Translations under genes and position numbers: made by a program
DNA from: Hedera helix
Lineage: Eukaryota > Streptophyta > Magnoliopsida > Apiales > Araliaceae
DNA: 64,000 nucleotides
Direction: 5' to 3'
Assembly (NCBI GenBank): GCA_947179155.2
Contig: OX359274.1
Span: forward strand, 44,945,564 to 45,009,563
Shown: piece after piece, positions 1 through 11,511 of the stretch
How the letters are laid out: each line of letters opens with the position of its first letter
Position numbering within the stretch: position 1 is the stretch's first letter
Notes under the pieces: generated by a model
Database searches by the model: none
Told to the model about the DNA's origin: nothing
Seen by the model: only the letters and a program-made list of their open reading frames with translations

Positions 1-116
1 TTATAGAATTTGTTGGACTTCAGGTTACAAAATTTCTTTGGCTGTGATCTCTTGTTCTTTAACTCAAAGGGCTTCTACTGAATTGTTAACACTTTATTAC
101 TGGTTTGCTTGCTTAG

Positions 117-3100
117 GACAAATGGCGAAATATGAGTGTTGGTGCCAATGGCCAAGGGCCGAGGGAAAAATCACGAACACCAAAAGCTAAGCCCAATTCA
201 GATACTCCGGCCACTCCACTGCTCATTGGACAGGCACCTGCTTCCTCCACCCCAACTGCAAATGATGCATTAACAGATGCAGCTATTGATGATTCTTCTA
301 AATGCTCACTAGATGGGATGACTGCTTCAAAGTTATTTATCTTTTTTCCCTTGTTACAGAATCTTTGACTTTGCAGCTTATTTGATTACGTTTTTTCATT
401 TGTTCTGAAATTTATTCCCTTCATTCAATTTTACTTTGTGTTCGTGACTTTTTTGTTGTTGTTGTTGTTAAATGTCCAAAACTCCAGAAGGAAATGAAAA
501 AAGCTTTTCTCAAACATAATAAACTGCTCACAAGGGAAAAAAAATAGTGATGCACGAATCAAAGAACTTGACAGTATCTCCTTCTATTATTTATGATGTT
601 CTGGCACAGACAAGTCCACATGACACTACTTGAGTCTGACATGCCAACACAATAGGTTTAGAGAATGTCGGACATGGATGCATGGTCACACTAGAGATTA
701 ATTGTTCTCAATATGTTCCGGTAACCTTTAAATAAAATGCCTTCCCCCCTCCCCCCCCCCCCCCCCCCCCCCCCCCCCCACCAAAGATATTCCTCATCCC
801 CTACTTAATGTCTCCTAAAAGAAAATAGAAAAAATAAACCACCAACATAAAATTATGTGATATTCACATATTTGCTATGATTAATTTTTCATTTCCCTGC
901 CTTTAACTTTTGCGAGTTTTCCTGATCATGAATCATTTATACAACCTTTTCTTTATTATTTTGCTAACAATATCATTTCATTGATCAACTTTGTAATGTT
1001 TTCGATACGAATAAATCAATATTTAGAATATAGATATGTCAAAGAAGTGTTGAACATGTGTCTGGAGAGTGTGCGTTAAACATTTCTGAAACATACATGT
1101 CAAGTTGTCGACCTTGTGAAAATGTATGTGCTTCTGAGCATATTGTTGAAGAGTGGTCCAATTGTCAAATATTTGTACTTCGTTCAATTTTAATTATAAA
1201 AGTGGATAGTTTCGTTATCTTTTTACTTTTGTATGTCATGTTTTCTTTACATTAAGATATGTGGATTAGGGTTCCTCTTTTGTTCCATATGTCTTCTCTT
1301 CGCTATGCTCCAAGCTCCAATATTTCAGACCGAGGGTGATTCTGTTTCTTGAGATTTTCATTTCTTTTGTCATTTGAATGATAGAGGCAAAAGGATGTTG
1401 TTTTTATTGATTTTTATCCTTTCTTAATGTCATCTTATTTCTTACCTTTGACACTTGAGTTTCGACATTTCATTCCTACCTGCCCTTATTGGTTTTTTAT
1501 TTTAAGTCGAGTCGAGTCGGTGGCCGAAAGCTTAAGCGACTAGGCACCTTACTAGTCATTCATAAGTCGACAAGTCATTTCCAATATACAATTTATACAT
1601 GTTAACTATATATATATATACTATTTCAATTACATTAAATAAAAATTATTCTCACAAATATATTACTATTTCACAATTCATTAATGTATAAATATATTGT
1701 CCATTGAAAAAAATAAAAGGCAGCAAAATGCCATTGCTTAAAAAAAAAGTGCAAGGTCCAGGCTAAAGTACAAAAATAAAATAAAAGTTGTATGGCTAGT
1801 CAACTAGTCGAGCCAAGACAACGACTTAGCGCATTAAGCTCAGGAATATGTTTATTTGCTAATTTCATGGTCGGTCATAGTTTAGTAAATGGGTGTTTCT
1901 ATTTGGAAAGCTAAGGTTCTTGCTAGAATCAAGGCTTTTGCATGGTCCTTGAGTTCTCTAGAGGCTCAACAGGATGATATGCCCGAACGACGTCTGGCTC
2001 ATAATCCTTATCTCCTGATATTTGTTTTTTATATTTTCATTGTAGTGACGACCCACTCCCATTTACTTCTTGATTACATTGTGGCTTAATGGATTTGGAG
2101 TTATTATTGAGTTGTTCGATGAGGCTTGGGTTGCCCTCCATTTTGGGAGAGCTTCATTCTCACAAGGTTTTGAGAGGATTATGTAGGCAAAGATTTATGG
2201 TGCAATGGGGTGTTTTGCGATCCTTTGGAGCCTTCGAACTTGAGAAAATTGCTATGATTTTTCAGGATCGGTTCTATAAGGACTTTCGCTTCTGGGGATT
2301 TTCAGGTTCTATATACAATATTCATAGGGATTGATGGGCAATCTTTCTTTTTTGGGTGTTGTAATCCATTTGTATTTTAATTGGAGGACTCATTTTCCTC
2401 CTTTTTCAGTAGTCTTCTTTATATCTAAAAATGATCTCTATAAGAAAATAAAATTTTAATGCCCCATTCATGCTTTCTTTCCTTAAGATTTTCATACATC
2501 ATTTTCTTTTCCCTATATAATGTTCACTTATTTTATTTGGATGATCTTTTTTGACAATGCTGTTTTGATTTGTAGGTACAATGCTATGATTTACGAAGCA
2601 CTTTCAACCTTGAAAGACCCAAATGGATCAGACACTAGTGCAATTGTTGGTTTTATCGAGGTAAGAAGTTTAGCATCAATTTATTTTCTTTTTTTTTCCT
2701 TATGTCATTAATTTTTAAAATTTGTGTAGATTTAGTGTAAATCACTTTGGCACATGTATAAATGCACACACGCAACTCCCATTAAGAGACCTTCTGCCGC
2801 TGAATTTTTTTTTCCTTTCATAAATAGAAGAAGAAATTTATTAGGTAAAGAGAAAAGACACGCATACGGGGAACAAGTAGTCCAACCACCTTAAGTAAAA
2901 AAAAAGAGAGAAGAAAATACTCAAAAGCGAGCAACTCTCCATCTCTACAAAGATTAGAAATAGAAGTCCCCTAAAAGGGCAGTTCTGTGTCTACATTCTG
3001 CATATAATTTTGTGATCTCAGTTCATACTTGTCAAAGGTAGCTCATATTACTACTCTCTTTATGTATACTGCATTTTCAAAATTTCTGAGTTTAAAAAAT

Positions 3101-5666
3101 GATTGTCTTGATATTTTGATTATATTTGCAGCAAAGGCATGAGGTGCCCCAAAATTTCAGGAGGTTATTAAGTTCTAGGTTAAGAAGGCTTGTTGCCCAA
3201 GACAAACTTGAAAAGGTAATCCCTTTTTGTTTGATTTAGTCCATTCCTGGATCATTTGTGACAATAATCTACTTTTCTCATTGAAGTGTTGTGTGTCCTT
3301 TTCAAGAGTAATGTTCGTAGCTTTAACTTAAACCTAGTCATCATTGCAAAATCATGCATATCCATGTAAAACAGTAGTTACCGTTAAATTTGATTGCCTG
3401 ATGATAATAGTATTTGGTGAGAACAGATCAGAGGAGGCAGCCGGATTTGGTTCCACGTTGTATTTAGTGGAAAGACAGGGTTAGGCATCTCAAACAGATT
3501 CAGTTTCTGTTCTTGATCCTCCTTTTCTTATGGCTCACAAGGTGTATCCAAGATCCATTGTGCATTTTGGGGAAAGTTTGGTTAGGAACCTAATGTAGCT
3601 ATATTTTGGAGGTCCCTTTTTACAGGGAGGGGTTTTCGTTTGTTTGGGATATCTGTGTACCTTTGTGTCCCTGTGCTTTGCATACTGTGTGTAATTGAGT
3701 TCGCCCCTTTTTGGCGCTTCTAGTATATTTATTTACTTATATAAAAGGGGGTAGGAAGGGCAACTGGATTATACCAGTCCCTACTTAGGTAAAAACCATT
3801 GTAGTGCCAAACCTGTTGAAGAGCCCAACAAGAGGGGTCCAGACCAGGCGCCACACGTGCAGGGGAACCGCAAGCGCTCCCTCATCTCAAATCAGGCTTG
3901 AGCGGTAGTTTAACCTTATGTTACCTAAAATGCGAATTGTTTCTGTTCGTTGAACAACTACAGGAGGTATGTTGCATAGTCTAAAACTTGGAACACTTGG
4001 TAGCTATACAAGTATCAACTTGATATGGATGCTTATTATAGTTAGTGATTCTTTTAGAATCTAAATGCAATAAAAACAATTTTTAGAGAAGATTTTTAGT
4101 TACATCAACAAGTTGATTGTTCTAGAATAAATTAGGACAAACATGATGTTTGAGCATCCAATACTAAGTTATGGTTATTTGTGCGATTAGAGGTAGAGAG
4201 AAATATTTGGGTTGCTAAATTTAGAGTTCCGGAACATAAAAATACCATGTTTGGGAGCAAGTACTAAAACGCAATTCGCTAGGATAATAGGAGTATCTGA
4301 CAACTCTGGTTTGACTTGACTGAGAGAAGCCGGTTGAGTTGGTTGGCCAATGATTAATGAGATCAAGCACCATGTTTGGGAACGTAAGAGTACCATGACC
4401 CTCGAAGTTGTACCTCCTTGCCAACAACGTCGTGGGAGTGAGATCCAAAACTAGATTATCAGCGATGTCGGTACCTCAGTCGGTCTTGTTAACTGGCATA
4501 ATTTAGTACTTAAACAAGCAGATGAGAGTCAGACATCAGATTACCACTCTTTTTTTTAATAATGGTTTATGTGTGGCAGCTAAGTTCCACTTCTTTACTT
4601 TCAATATTATTATGTTAATAGAAATAAGGGCACTGAAGACAGGTTTATGTGATTTAAACCTGCTTGTAAGATTAAGATCTAATACATTAGTTTCACTGGG
4701 GAAAGTTATGATAACCCTTCAATGTCTTGTGTAAGTGGAGTTTCACTGGCCTTATTCTTTGGTATTTTTATCACATGAATGTCCTCTACACGCTTTGTGA
4801 TGTTTGAGAAGATAGACTAGTTAAAAAGCCTTAAAGGGTCTACTGATGTGACTGTCTGGATCAATGGTCCTGTTTCTAATTTAACTTAATTGTTATTACA
4901 AAATGTTTCTAAGACTAAAATTTAAAAGTTACCTGGAGGTTGCATGTGCTATTCGGAATTTCGGGTTACATGCTTCAATATATGTAAAACATTTCATTAA
5001 AAAAAACGTAGATCTTTGAAGGCAAAGTATAGTTTATAGGGCTATTTCACAAAATATTACTGTCCTGATTCTTCTGGAAGTTACTTTAGTATTTTCTTCT
5101 CTTTTTTTTGTACAAGTGACACTGTTTTTTCTCTAGATGCAAGTACAACAGAAGTCGATTAGAACTTCATAATTAAGGTGTAATATAATCAAATAGATGA
5201 CATAAATTGCTCCATTTGAGTTATTACATCTCAAAATGCAGGTACAGAACTGCTACAGAACAAAAATAGATGTCTTACCTGGAACAGTGGCCCCTACCCC
5301 AAACCAGAAAGAAATCCGGCCTAGACAGTCTCAAACCACTTTTTTTCTTGCTTCTACGGAACAAGAGGCTTCGGAAAATGCTGCCTACAGGGTTGCTGAT
5401 GCAGAAAATAAAACATTTGTAGCAGCTGAAGCATCTAAGGAGAAAGAAAGGGTCTCAAAATTGGCTGATATTGCAAATGAGTTGCTAGTGTTTGCACAAG
5501 ATATTTTTGATCAATGTAAACTATTATATCTGACTCTGTTTCCACTCCTTTCTCTACCCTATAATGGTAAACCTTATTCTCTTGCCTTAGTATTAATTGT
5601 ATTTACCTGTCTTTTGTTATTTCATCCTTGGCAGGTTCACGTGGCGAAATTGTGCTGATGGCTTAG
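117..5666 (+). CDS. TRB: Single Myb histone / telomere repeat-binding protein (TRB/SMH), 3' part
   Basis: Five exons fit with consistent phase: 117-331, 2576-2660, 3132-3215, 5242-5515 and 5635-5666 (TAG at 5664). The first residues, DKWRNMSV, are the C-terminal end of the telobox-binding Myb repeat; the rest of that Myb domain lies in exons left of the window, so the gene is 5'-partial here. Exons 2-4 encode a linker-histone H1/H5-like globular domain (YNAMIYEALSTLKDP, QRHEVPQNFRRLL, LVAQDKLEK, VQNCYRTK). An Ala/Glu/Lys-rich segment that looks coiled-coil follows, then the short tail CSRGEIVLMA. In this plant family the Myb repeat binds telomeric TTTAGGG and telobox sites, and the H1/H5 and coiled-coil regions mediate protein contacts in the nucleus. 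All junctions are GT-AG; exon 1 uses the weaker donor GTTATT. Intron 1 is 2.2 kb and holds a C29 homopolymer and LINE debris. Family assignment is very secure; the exact paralogue is not determined. Confidence 0.93.
751..779. repeat. C29 homopolymer in TRB intron
   Basis: An uninterrupted run of 29 C, preceded by C6T (744-750), lies inside the first visible TRB intron. The minus strand is therefore G29, able in principle to form G-quadruplexes (i-motif on the plus strand). The true length is likely uncertain because such runs are error-prone in sequencing. Confidence 0.95.
1888..2470 (+). mobile_element. Degenerate LINE 3' fragment (zf-RVT-like) in TRB intron
   Basis: The translation around 1889-1960 (GVSIWKAKVLARIKAFAW) resembles the zf-RVT segment at the C-terminus of plant LINE reverse transcriptases, which has the form IWKxKVPxKIxFFAW. 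The reading frame then breaks repeatedly. The fragment ends in a T-rich tail with TTGGAGGAC near 2382 and ATCTAAAAATGA near 2425; a similar tail occurs in DGAT1 intron 5 (about 20107-20185). This reads as a dead, 5'-truncated LINE copy in sense orientation. The similarity is judged by eye, so confidence is moderate. Confidence 0.45.
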
Positions 5667-7850
5667 GATTTGGACGTATCCATTGTTTTAGTATCGGTCT
5701 TTCTGATTACCTGCTGATGATAGTATGAGTTCTGAATTTGGTAGGAAATGAGAAGTTGCATTAACCAAATTCATGTATCATCTTGTTGTTTGTTGGTGTC
5801 CTGCTCCCTAGCAAAACTTGTAAATTTAGTGTCTGCTCCCTGGTGAAACTTATAAATTTAGTCTCTCCTAGTACTACATTTATTGGGTCTATTTTTATGT
5901 TGAACTTTATATATATGTAACTTGTTGACAGCAGTTGATAAATTGAGGAGTATCTTGATATTACATCCTTTAGCATTACAAAATTTTGAAAGTCAACCTT
6001 TGAAATAATAACTTTGTCTTATTAATGGATGCGGTCATGCATATGATCTGAATATGTCTTCTCTGCAACTGCGAGAGACTTGTGGTATAGGGAAACTTGT
6101 GTTACTACTTGCTACCAAACACCCTTGTGAAAAATTAATGTAGTTCCTTCATTTTTTAGAGTACTTTCAAAGTAGCAAGTTTTAAAGTACTTTTAGCTTT
6201 ATCAGGATCATTAATATGAAAAGCTACGAGGTTCAACAATGAGGGGCACAATATCCAAATACATGGATAGTCTTTTGCATTTAACTCTTTGTTGTGGGCT
6301 ACAAGTAATAATTTATAAATTTTGGTGTTGATCAAAGTATCCCTTGTTTAGAAAAAAGAGCATAAAAAATCTTTGATTGTTGGAAATGTTCTAGTTTTGC
6401 CTTTGGGCGTGGAAAAAATGGTCGTTATGATGATTCTAATGGGAAAATGTCTCTGTTATAGATAATGTTCATACAAAGAGAGAAGGTAGAATCAAATTGT
6501 CGTATTGCTAAGAAGTAAATGTAAAGAAAACAACACTACAACAAAAATGATGGACGGTAAAGAAATTAGGAATAACCGAACAAGGATGAGATGTGTAATC
6601 CTCATGTGCGCATTTAACTTAGAGCCAGCTATGGCGCCAATTGTCATAGCTGGACTTTAGAAAACTATGTACAAGTATATTGAATGCAGTAATTAGTAGT
6701 GCAGTGGGAAATAGATAAAGATAATATAATTATTTGAATTAAACGACAATAGCTGCTTAAATCACATATGAATATATATGCTAGAGATAGGATATATAAG
6801 AGACAGGAGTAAGGTTCTTTTTGACACCTCTTGTTTCTTTTAGCAAGTGTTTATCTATTTATTATTCATATATACACGATGAAAATAGAATAACCGTCTT
6901 AATTTTGATACTATCTCTCATTTAATATTCATTATTTTTTACAATAATATTATATTTTTATAAAAAGTGTTATTGTATATGATGATAAATTTGTGTCGAT
7001 AGTAAATATCGACATATGAAATACCCATATTAACTTATTCTATTTTATTGTTTAAAGTTTCACGCTAATTGTAATTCGATTTCATCATAAATTTTGTCGA
7101 CATATAAATTATTTTTATTTTGTGTTGGAACATAATTTATTGGACCCCATATTTTAATATGGGTCCAGAATTATTTTATATTTGGAGTTGGGTTGAACTA
7201 TTTTTACATATTATGACGGGTCTGGATCATGAGTCAAACCATTTAAGTATTCTTATCTTTGAGGCGGTTTGGGTTAGTGGGAGAATATATTATTTTCCTA
7301 CATAATAAGGTTGATGGGACTACAGGCGGTAGAAGTAAGAGTATATACATAAAATATTGATAAGTGAACTAGATAATATTTTTATATATAAACTGAGATA
7401 TTAAATATCTTACATCTATTCCAATATTATTTTGGCTTTCTATTGTGACTTTTATCACCGTACTTATTCTTACACTGGAGTATCTCAGGACGGCCCAAGC
7501 CGTGACCTAATCTATGGGGTGTTAACAGGTTCCTCTGAATGCATAAATCTCGCTGTTGGATAATTTCGACTGGAGAAATATTTGCACATCAATATTTTGA
7601 TAATTATGTAATCAATAATTTTGAAAGACATATTTTTGCATGGAAGGGTTACTTTCACAAAAAAAAACATAATATATATTTTTTATTTTGTATACTAATT
7701 CATTTGAAGAAAATTTGGAGAAAATATCACTTTACTTCTTAAGTTATCAGGTCTTAAGGTATCCTATTTATTTTTATTTTTTAAGATATTTTTAAGGAAA
7801 AAAATTGCCATAGCCCAACATAATTCCTGCATTCGCCTGGTAATCCCTAC
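5667..7850. other. Intergenic DNA downstream of TRB, no gene seen
   Basis: AT-rich sequence with only short stop-limited ORFs lacking recognisable domains. One small perfect inverted repeat occurs at about 6624-6652 (CCAGCTATG / CATAGCTGG around an 11-nt loop). The stretch around 7440-7530 is locally richer in GC and may be an old transposon remnant, but I could not define its ends. Confidence 0.5.
5801..5864. repeat. 32-bp tandem duplication 3' of TRB
   Basis: Two adjacent 32-bp units (5801-5832 and 5833-5864) share CTGCTCCCT, AAACTT and AAATTTAGT with a few substitutions. They lie about 140 bp after the TRB stop codon, probably in its 3' UTR. Confidence 0.8.
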
Positions 7851-7904
7851 CACCGCCTCGCCTCGGCTCATTGCCATTCCTATTAAATATGGACGTGCCG
7901 ACAT

Positions 7905-8060
7905 GAGCCGCGCTCTCTACGACTCTTATCAGTCGATACGTTTTGTAGTAATGAATAAGGCATGAAAAATCAAGTGGGCCGCTCTCTACGACTCCTATCA
8001 GTCAATTTCGCAGTAGTACGTACGTTTTGTAGTAATAAGGCATGAAAAAAAAAAGTGATT
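7905..8060. repeat. Imperfect tandem duplication of about 80 bp
   Basis: Two consecutive blocks share GCTCTCTACGACTC, ATCAGTC, ACGTTTTGTAGTAAT and AAGGCATGAAAAA in the same order. The second block carries a small insertion (CGCAGTAGTACGT). No coding function is seen. Confidence 0.75.
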
Positions 8061-8664
8061 CCCACGTCTTAAATCTTAAAGAAGTGCTGGAACGTCAAAA
8101 ACTAGTCCCAAAATAGGGTATCTAAAAATTGAAACATTTTCCCATTTTTCCTTAGCAATTAAATAGAAAATAAAATATGTTGTTTTATAAATTCATCTTT
8201 AAATTTGGACAAATATATCTTTAAATTTGACCGAAAAATTATATTTTGTTTCACTCTCCATTAAATATAATATGTATACGTATTGTAGTGGAATTTGGCA
8301 AACCATCTCATATCAATTCATTATTAATCCCGTGACGTTAAAGTGAGTTTACGTGAGCTTATATTGACTTTAACCTGTAATTTAGAGACTTCATAATATA
8401 TTGAGGGAGTTAAACACCGTCCTTCTACTTTATTGGGACTTCTCCCCCATAAAGCACAATGTAATAATGGATTGGGATATCGAGCGAGAGCTTTAATTTA
8501 GTGATATTTTAGATCTCTTACTTAACAAAAAATCCTAAGTTTACTTAGAGATAGTCCAAAGTAGACTTTAACTTTTTTTTAATTATTTTTTATAAATAAT
8601 TATTTTGTTTATTAGCTGCTTTAAAAAAAATTAAAGTGATATTATGAGGTGTATATATATATAT

Positions 8665-9320
8665 AAGGAGATAATCCATAACAAACGTTTGCTGTGATAA
8701 AAAAAAAAAAATTATCCGCTACCTTAAATAGCGGAGTGCATGAAATGATTTTTTTTTTTATAATCATTCCGCTACCTAAGGTAGCGGAGTGGTAAGCAAT
8801 TTTTTTTTTACCATTTCAACTCTTTAGTTAGCGAATAATAAGGGAAAAAAATAAAATTACAATCCGTTACCTAAGATAACGAATGAGATAAATAAATCAA
8901 TACTTATGTATGTTAGGTGAAAAAAGTTAGAATATTTGCACTTATGCATATATTTGTATTTATGCATGTTAGGTGGAAAAATTTTGATTTATTCTATCCG
9001 TTATCTAAGGTAATAAATTGCTATTTTTTTTTATTTTTTTTTTCTTATCCGTTAATTAAAGAGCGGAATAGTAAATAAAAAATAAAAAATATTAACACTC
9101 CGTTACATTAGATAGTGGAATAAAATAAATAAATAATTGCTTACCATTTTACTATCTTAGATAATAGAATGGTATAAAAAAATAATTACCTACCACTCTA
9201 TTACTTAAAGTAACGAAATAATTATAAAAAAATAATAAATTTATTTTATACACTCTGCTATTTAAAATAATAAATTAATTTTTTTTATTATAATAAATAT
9301 TTATTATGAATTATCTCCTA
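8665..9320. mobile_element. TIR element filled with about ten degenerate palindromes
   Basis: The left end (8666, AAGGAGATAATCCATAA) and the right end (reverse complement near 9320, TAGGAGATAATTCATAA) are inverted copies inside TA-rich flanks. Between them a motif of the form CCGCTACCTAAGGTAGCGG recurs about every 45-60 bp with decay: near 8715, 8768, 8820, 8863, 8997, 9048, 9100, 9152, 9197 and 9242. Each copy is close to self-complementary and most are separated by A- or T-rich spacers. There is no ORF. It is best read as a non-autonomous DNA element (MITE-like) built of an array of hairpins; the superfamily is not determined. Confidence 0.7.
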
Positions 9321-10880
9321 TATATGAGTGACAAAACATAGCCACATATTCTTCGAAAGTAGGATATTCGCAGCTGAGCATCTTTTCGGGGCCCTTCGGG
9401 AATTAGCGAACGTTGGAGAAGGGAGTTCTGTTTGCTTTAATTTGACTTCTTTATTGAGGAGGGTGGGGGCGTGTATTTTTGTCATTTTGTAATTTTATTA
9501 ATGTTAATAAACATTACGTCATCTTCGCTGACAAGCTAGTTGTATCCCAAAGACTTTTTTTTTTTTGGGACTTTATTAACCATAATTCGTCTTTTTATTA
9601 TAATAAAATTGTCATTCTTACATTTCATTAATAAACTATGTCAAGTTGCACGTTGCATTTTCTCTCTGTATTATATATATGGGAAATAATTTACGACAAA
9701 TAATTATTAATAGCACTATTCAAGTAGATGTATTGCACATTTTTTATAAGTAAATTTAATGGGCTAAAATAAATATTTTTTTCTCCTGCCATTAGAAAGA
9801 GTGATGACAGACCAGAGTTATTGCTTCTCTTTCTGATAACAAAGGAAAAAAGCTCAGTCGCTATTCCTTTTAGACTTAAATATAAATTAGTACCTTGAAC
9901 TTTTAACGTTTTTCCACTTTGGAGATTGAACTCTCAATTTTTTCAATTGAGTGATTAAACTTTTAATTTTTTTCACTTTGGGGATTGACTTATCTGTTTT
10001 TTCAATTAGGGGATTGAACTTTTAATTTTTTCGACTTTACGGATTGTCTTCTCAATTTTTTTTAATAATAATAATAATAATATAGTAATAATAATAATTG
10101 TAATAATAATAATAATAATAATAGTAATAACAATAATAGTAATAATAATAATAATAATTTAGTAATTTATTTTATTATATTCACATTGTTTTGTTACATG
10201 ATCAATTTCCGTAAAATTAAGAAATATTTTAGAGATGAGTATAACGGAGGAAACAAACTAATTAATTTTTAGGCAGCATTTTTTGGTGGTAAAAAAAAGA
10301 GAGAAAAACAATATTTACATCCTTAAAGAGTAATGAACTTCTTAATTAATTGTTTTTAAAAAAAGTTAATTCATGAAACAGGGAAAGTTAACATATAGTA
10401 GTAATTTTTAAATTATTATTTTATTCAAACTTAAATAAATTACATAAATGATTGAAATATATTTGTAGATAATGATTTTAAAACTTTCTTTTTTTGACTT
10501 TTTCTTATAATACTAGTAGTAAAAGTGCTTGACTAGAAGTCACCCCAACAAAAGAGAAGTTATTTAGTAATTATGGGATATCATTATCTGGTATATTAGG
10601 TCACTAACATATTATTATTTCAGCATATATAGTGGACAATTTCACTGTACATGTTAAAATGACAGTAAATAAATAGTTATAGTGTACCATGAGACCATGT
10701 CCCAGACTATAGAATAATTTTTCCCAACCAAGTACGTGTTGTCTTTAATTTGTCAAATATGAGGGGCTAATCTTCTGTATGAAGTATATATATTTGAACA
10801 ATTCTAAGTGCATAAATTTTGTACACAAATTTCATCCAAATCATCTAAAAATAGGATATGACACGAAAATCTACTTGTTA
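9321..10880. other. AT-rich intergenic DNA with simple repeats
   Basis: No gene is seen. About 9890-10056 holds three imperfect units of roughly 60 bp, each with TTCACTTTGGGGATTGA-like and TTGAACTTTTAATTTTTT-like segments. About 10062-10160 is an interrupted (AAT)n microsatellite with TAG, TTG and CAA variants. The remainder is AT-rich and unremarkable. Confidence 0.6.
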
Positions 10881-11090
10881 TATATAATAAGAAAAAAGAA
10901 AAACTATCTACTTGCTATATATAATAAGAAATTTGATATTTTCTCAATTCAATTTGATATTTTTGCAAGTGAGTTTCATTTTTATCTATAGTAAAAAACT
11001 TGCAGAAATATCAATTCCTATAAATAATTAATATTTCTCCCACTTATAAAAATATCAAATGAATTTGCGAAAATATCAATTTTCATAATA
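10881..11090. repeat. Copy of the TTGATATTTTCNCAA inverted-repeat family
   Basis: Contains TTGATATTTTCTCAA and TTTGATATTTTTGCAAGT on the left and AAATATCAA motifs on the right, plus a repeated CTTG(T/C)TATATATAATAAGAAA segment. The same inverted motif pair is much clearer at 42299-42426, and traces occur at about 47655-47740 and 49510-49600. It is probably a small palindromic non-autonomous element. Confidence 0.5.
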
Positions 11091-11097
11091 ATTAATG

Positions 11098-11511
11098 GAT
11101 GTTTGTTTACAGCTTAATGCATCTGAATGTTGAATTGGTAAGTCATTCAGTGCGTTTGTTATCTGGTATAAAAATATGTTGAATGGCTAAATCGGTCAAA
11201 TTTTTGGACTGAAAAGCTAAATCTGATTTTTTTAACTGAATGACCAAGTACAACAACTGAATGAAATATTTTATATTTAATAATTTTTTTTATAATATTA
11301 ACTATTACATTAAGTAATATTAAATAAATTTACAATAACTTTAAACTTTTGTAAATGGGTAAAATAATAAAAATATGTTGTTAAGATATTTCAGACATAT
11401 TAATTAACAAATAACTTTTTTCATTTAATATTCAGAATTATATTTTATTCAGCTCATTCAAATATATTCAAAACTATTTCATTATGTTTTATCAAATACC
11501 ACCTTAGACCC
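11098..11511. mobile_element. MITE, copy 1
   Basis: A non-coding AT-rich element begins near ATGTTTGTTTACAGCTTAAT and ends near ATCAAATACCACCTT, giving short inverted ends of the form A(A)GGTGGTATTTG. Internal features are CTGAATG repeats and TAAATCGGTCAAATTTTTGGA. A second, closely related copy follows directly and is split by an LTR. Superfamily unassigned (hAT-like ends are possible). Confidence 0.55.
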
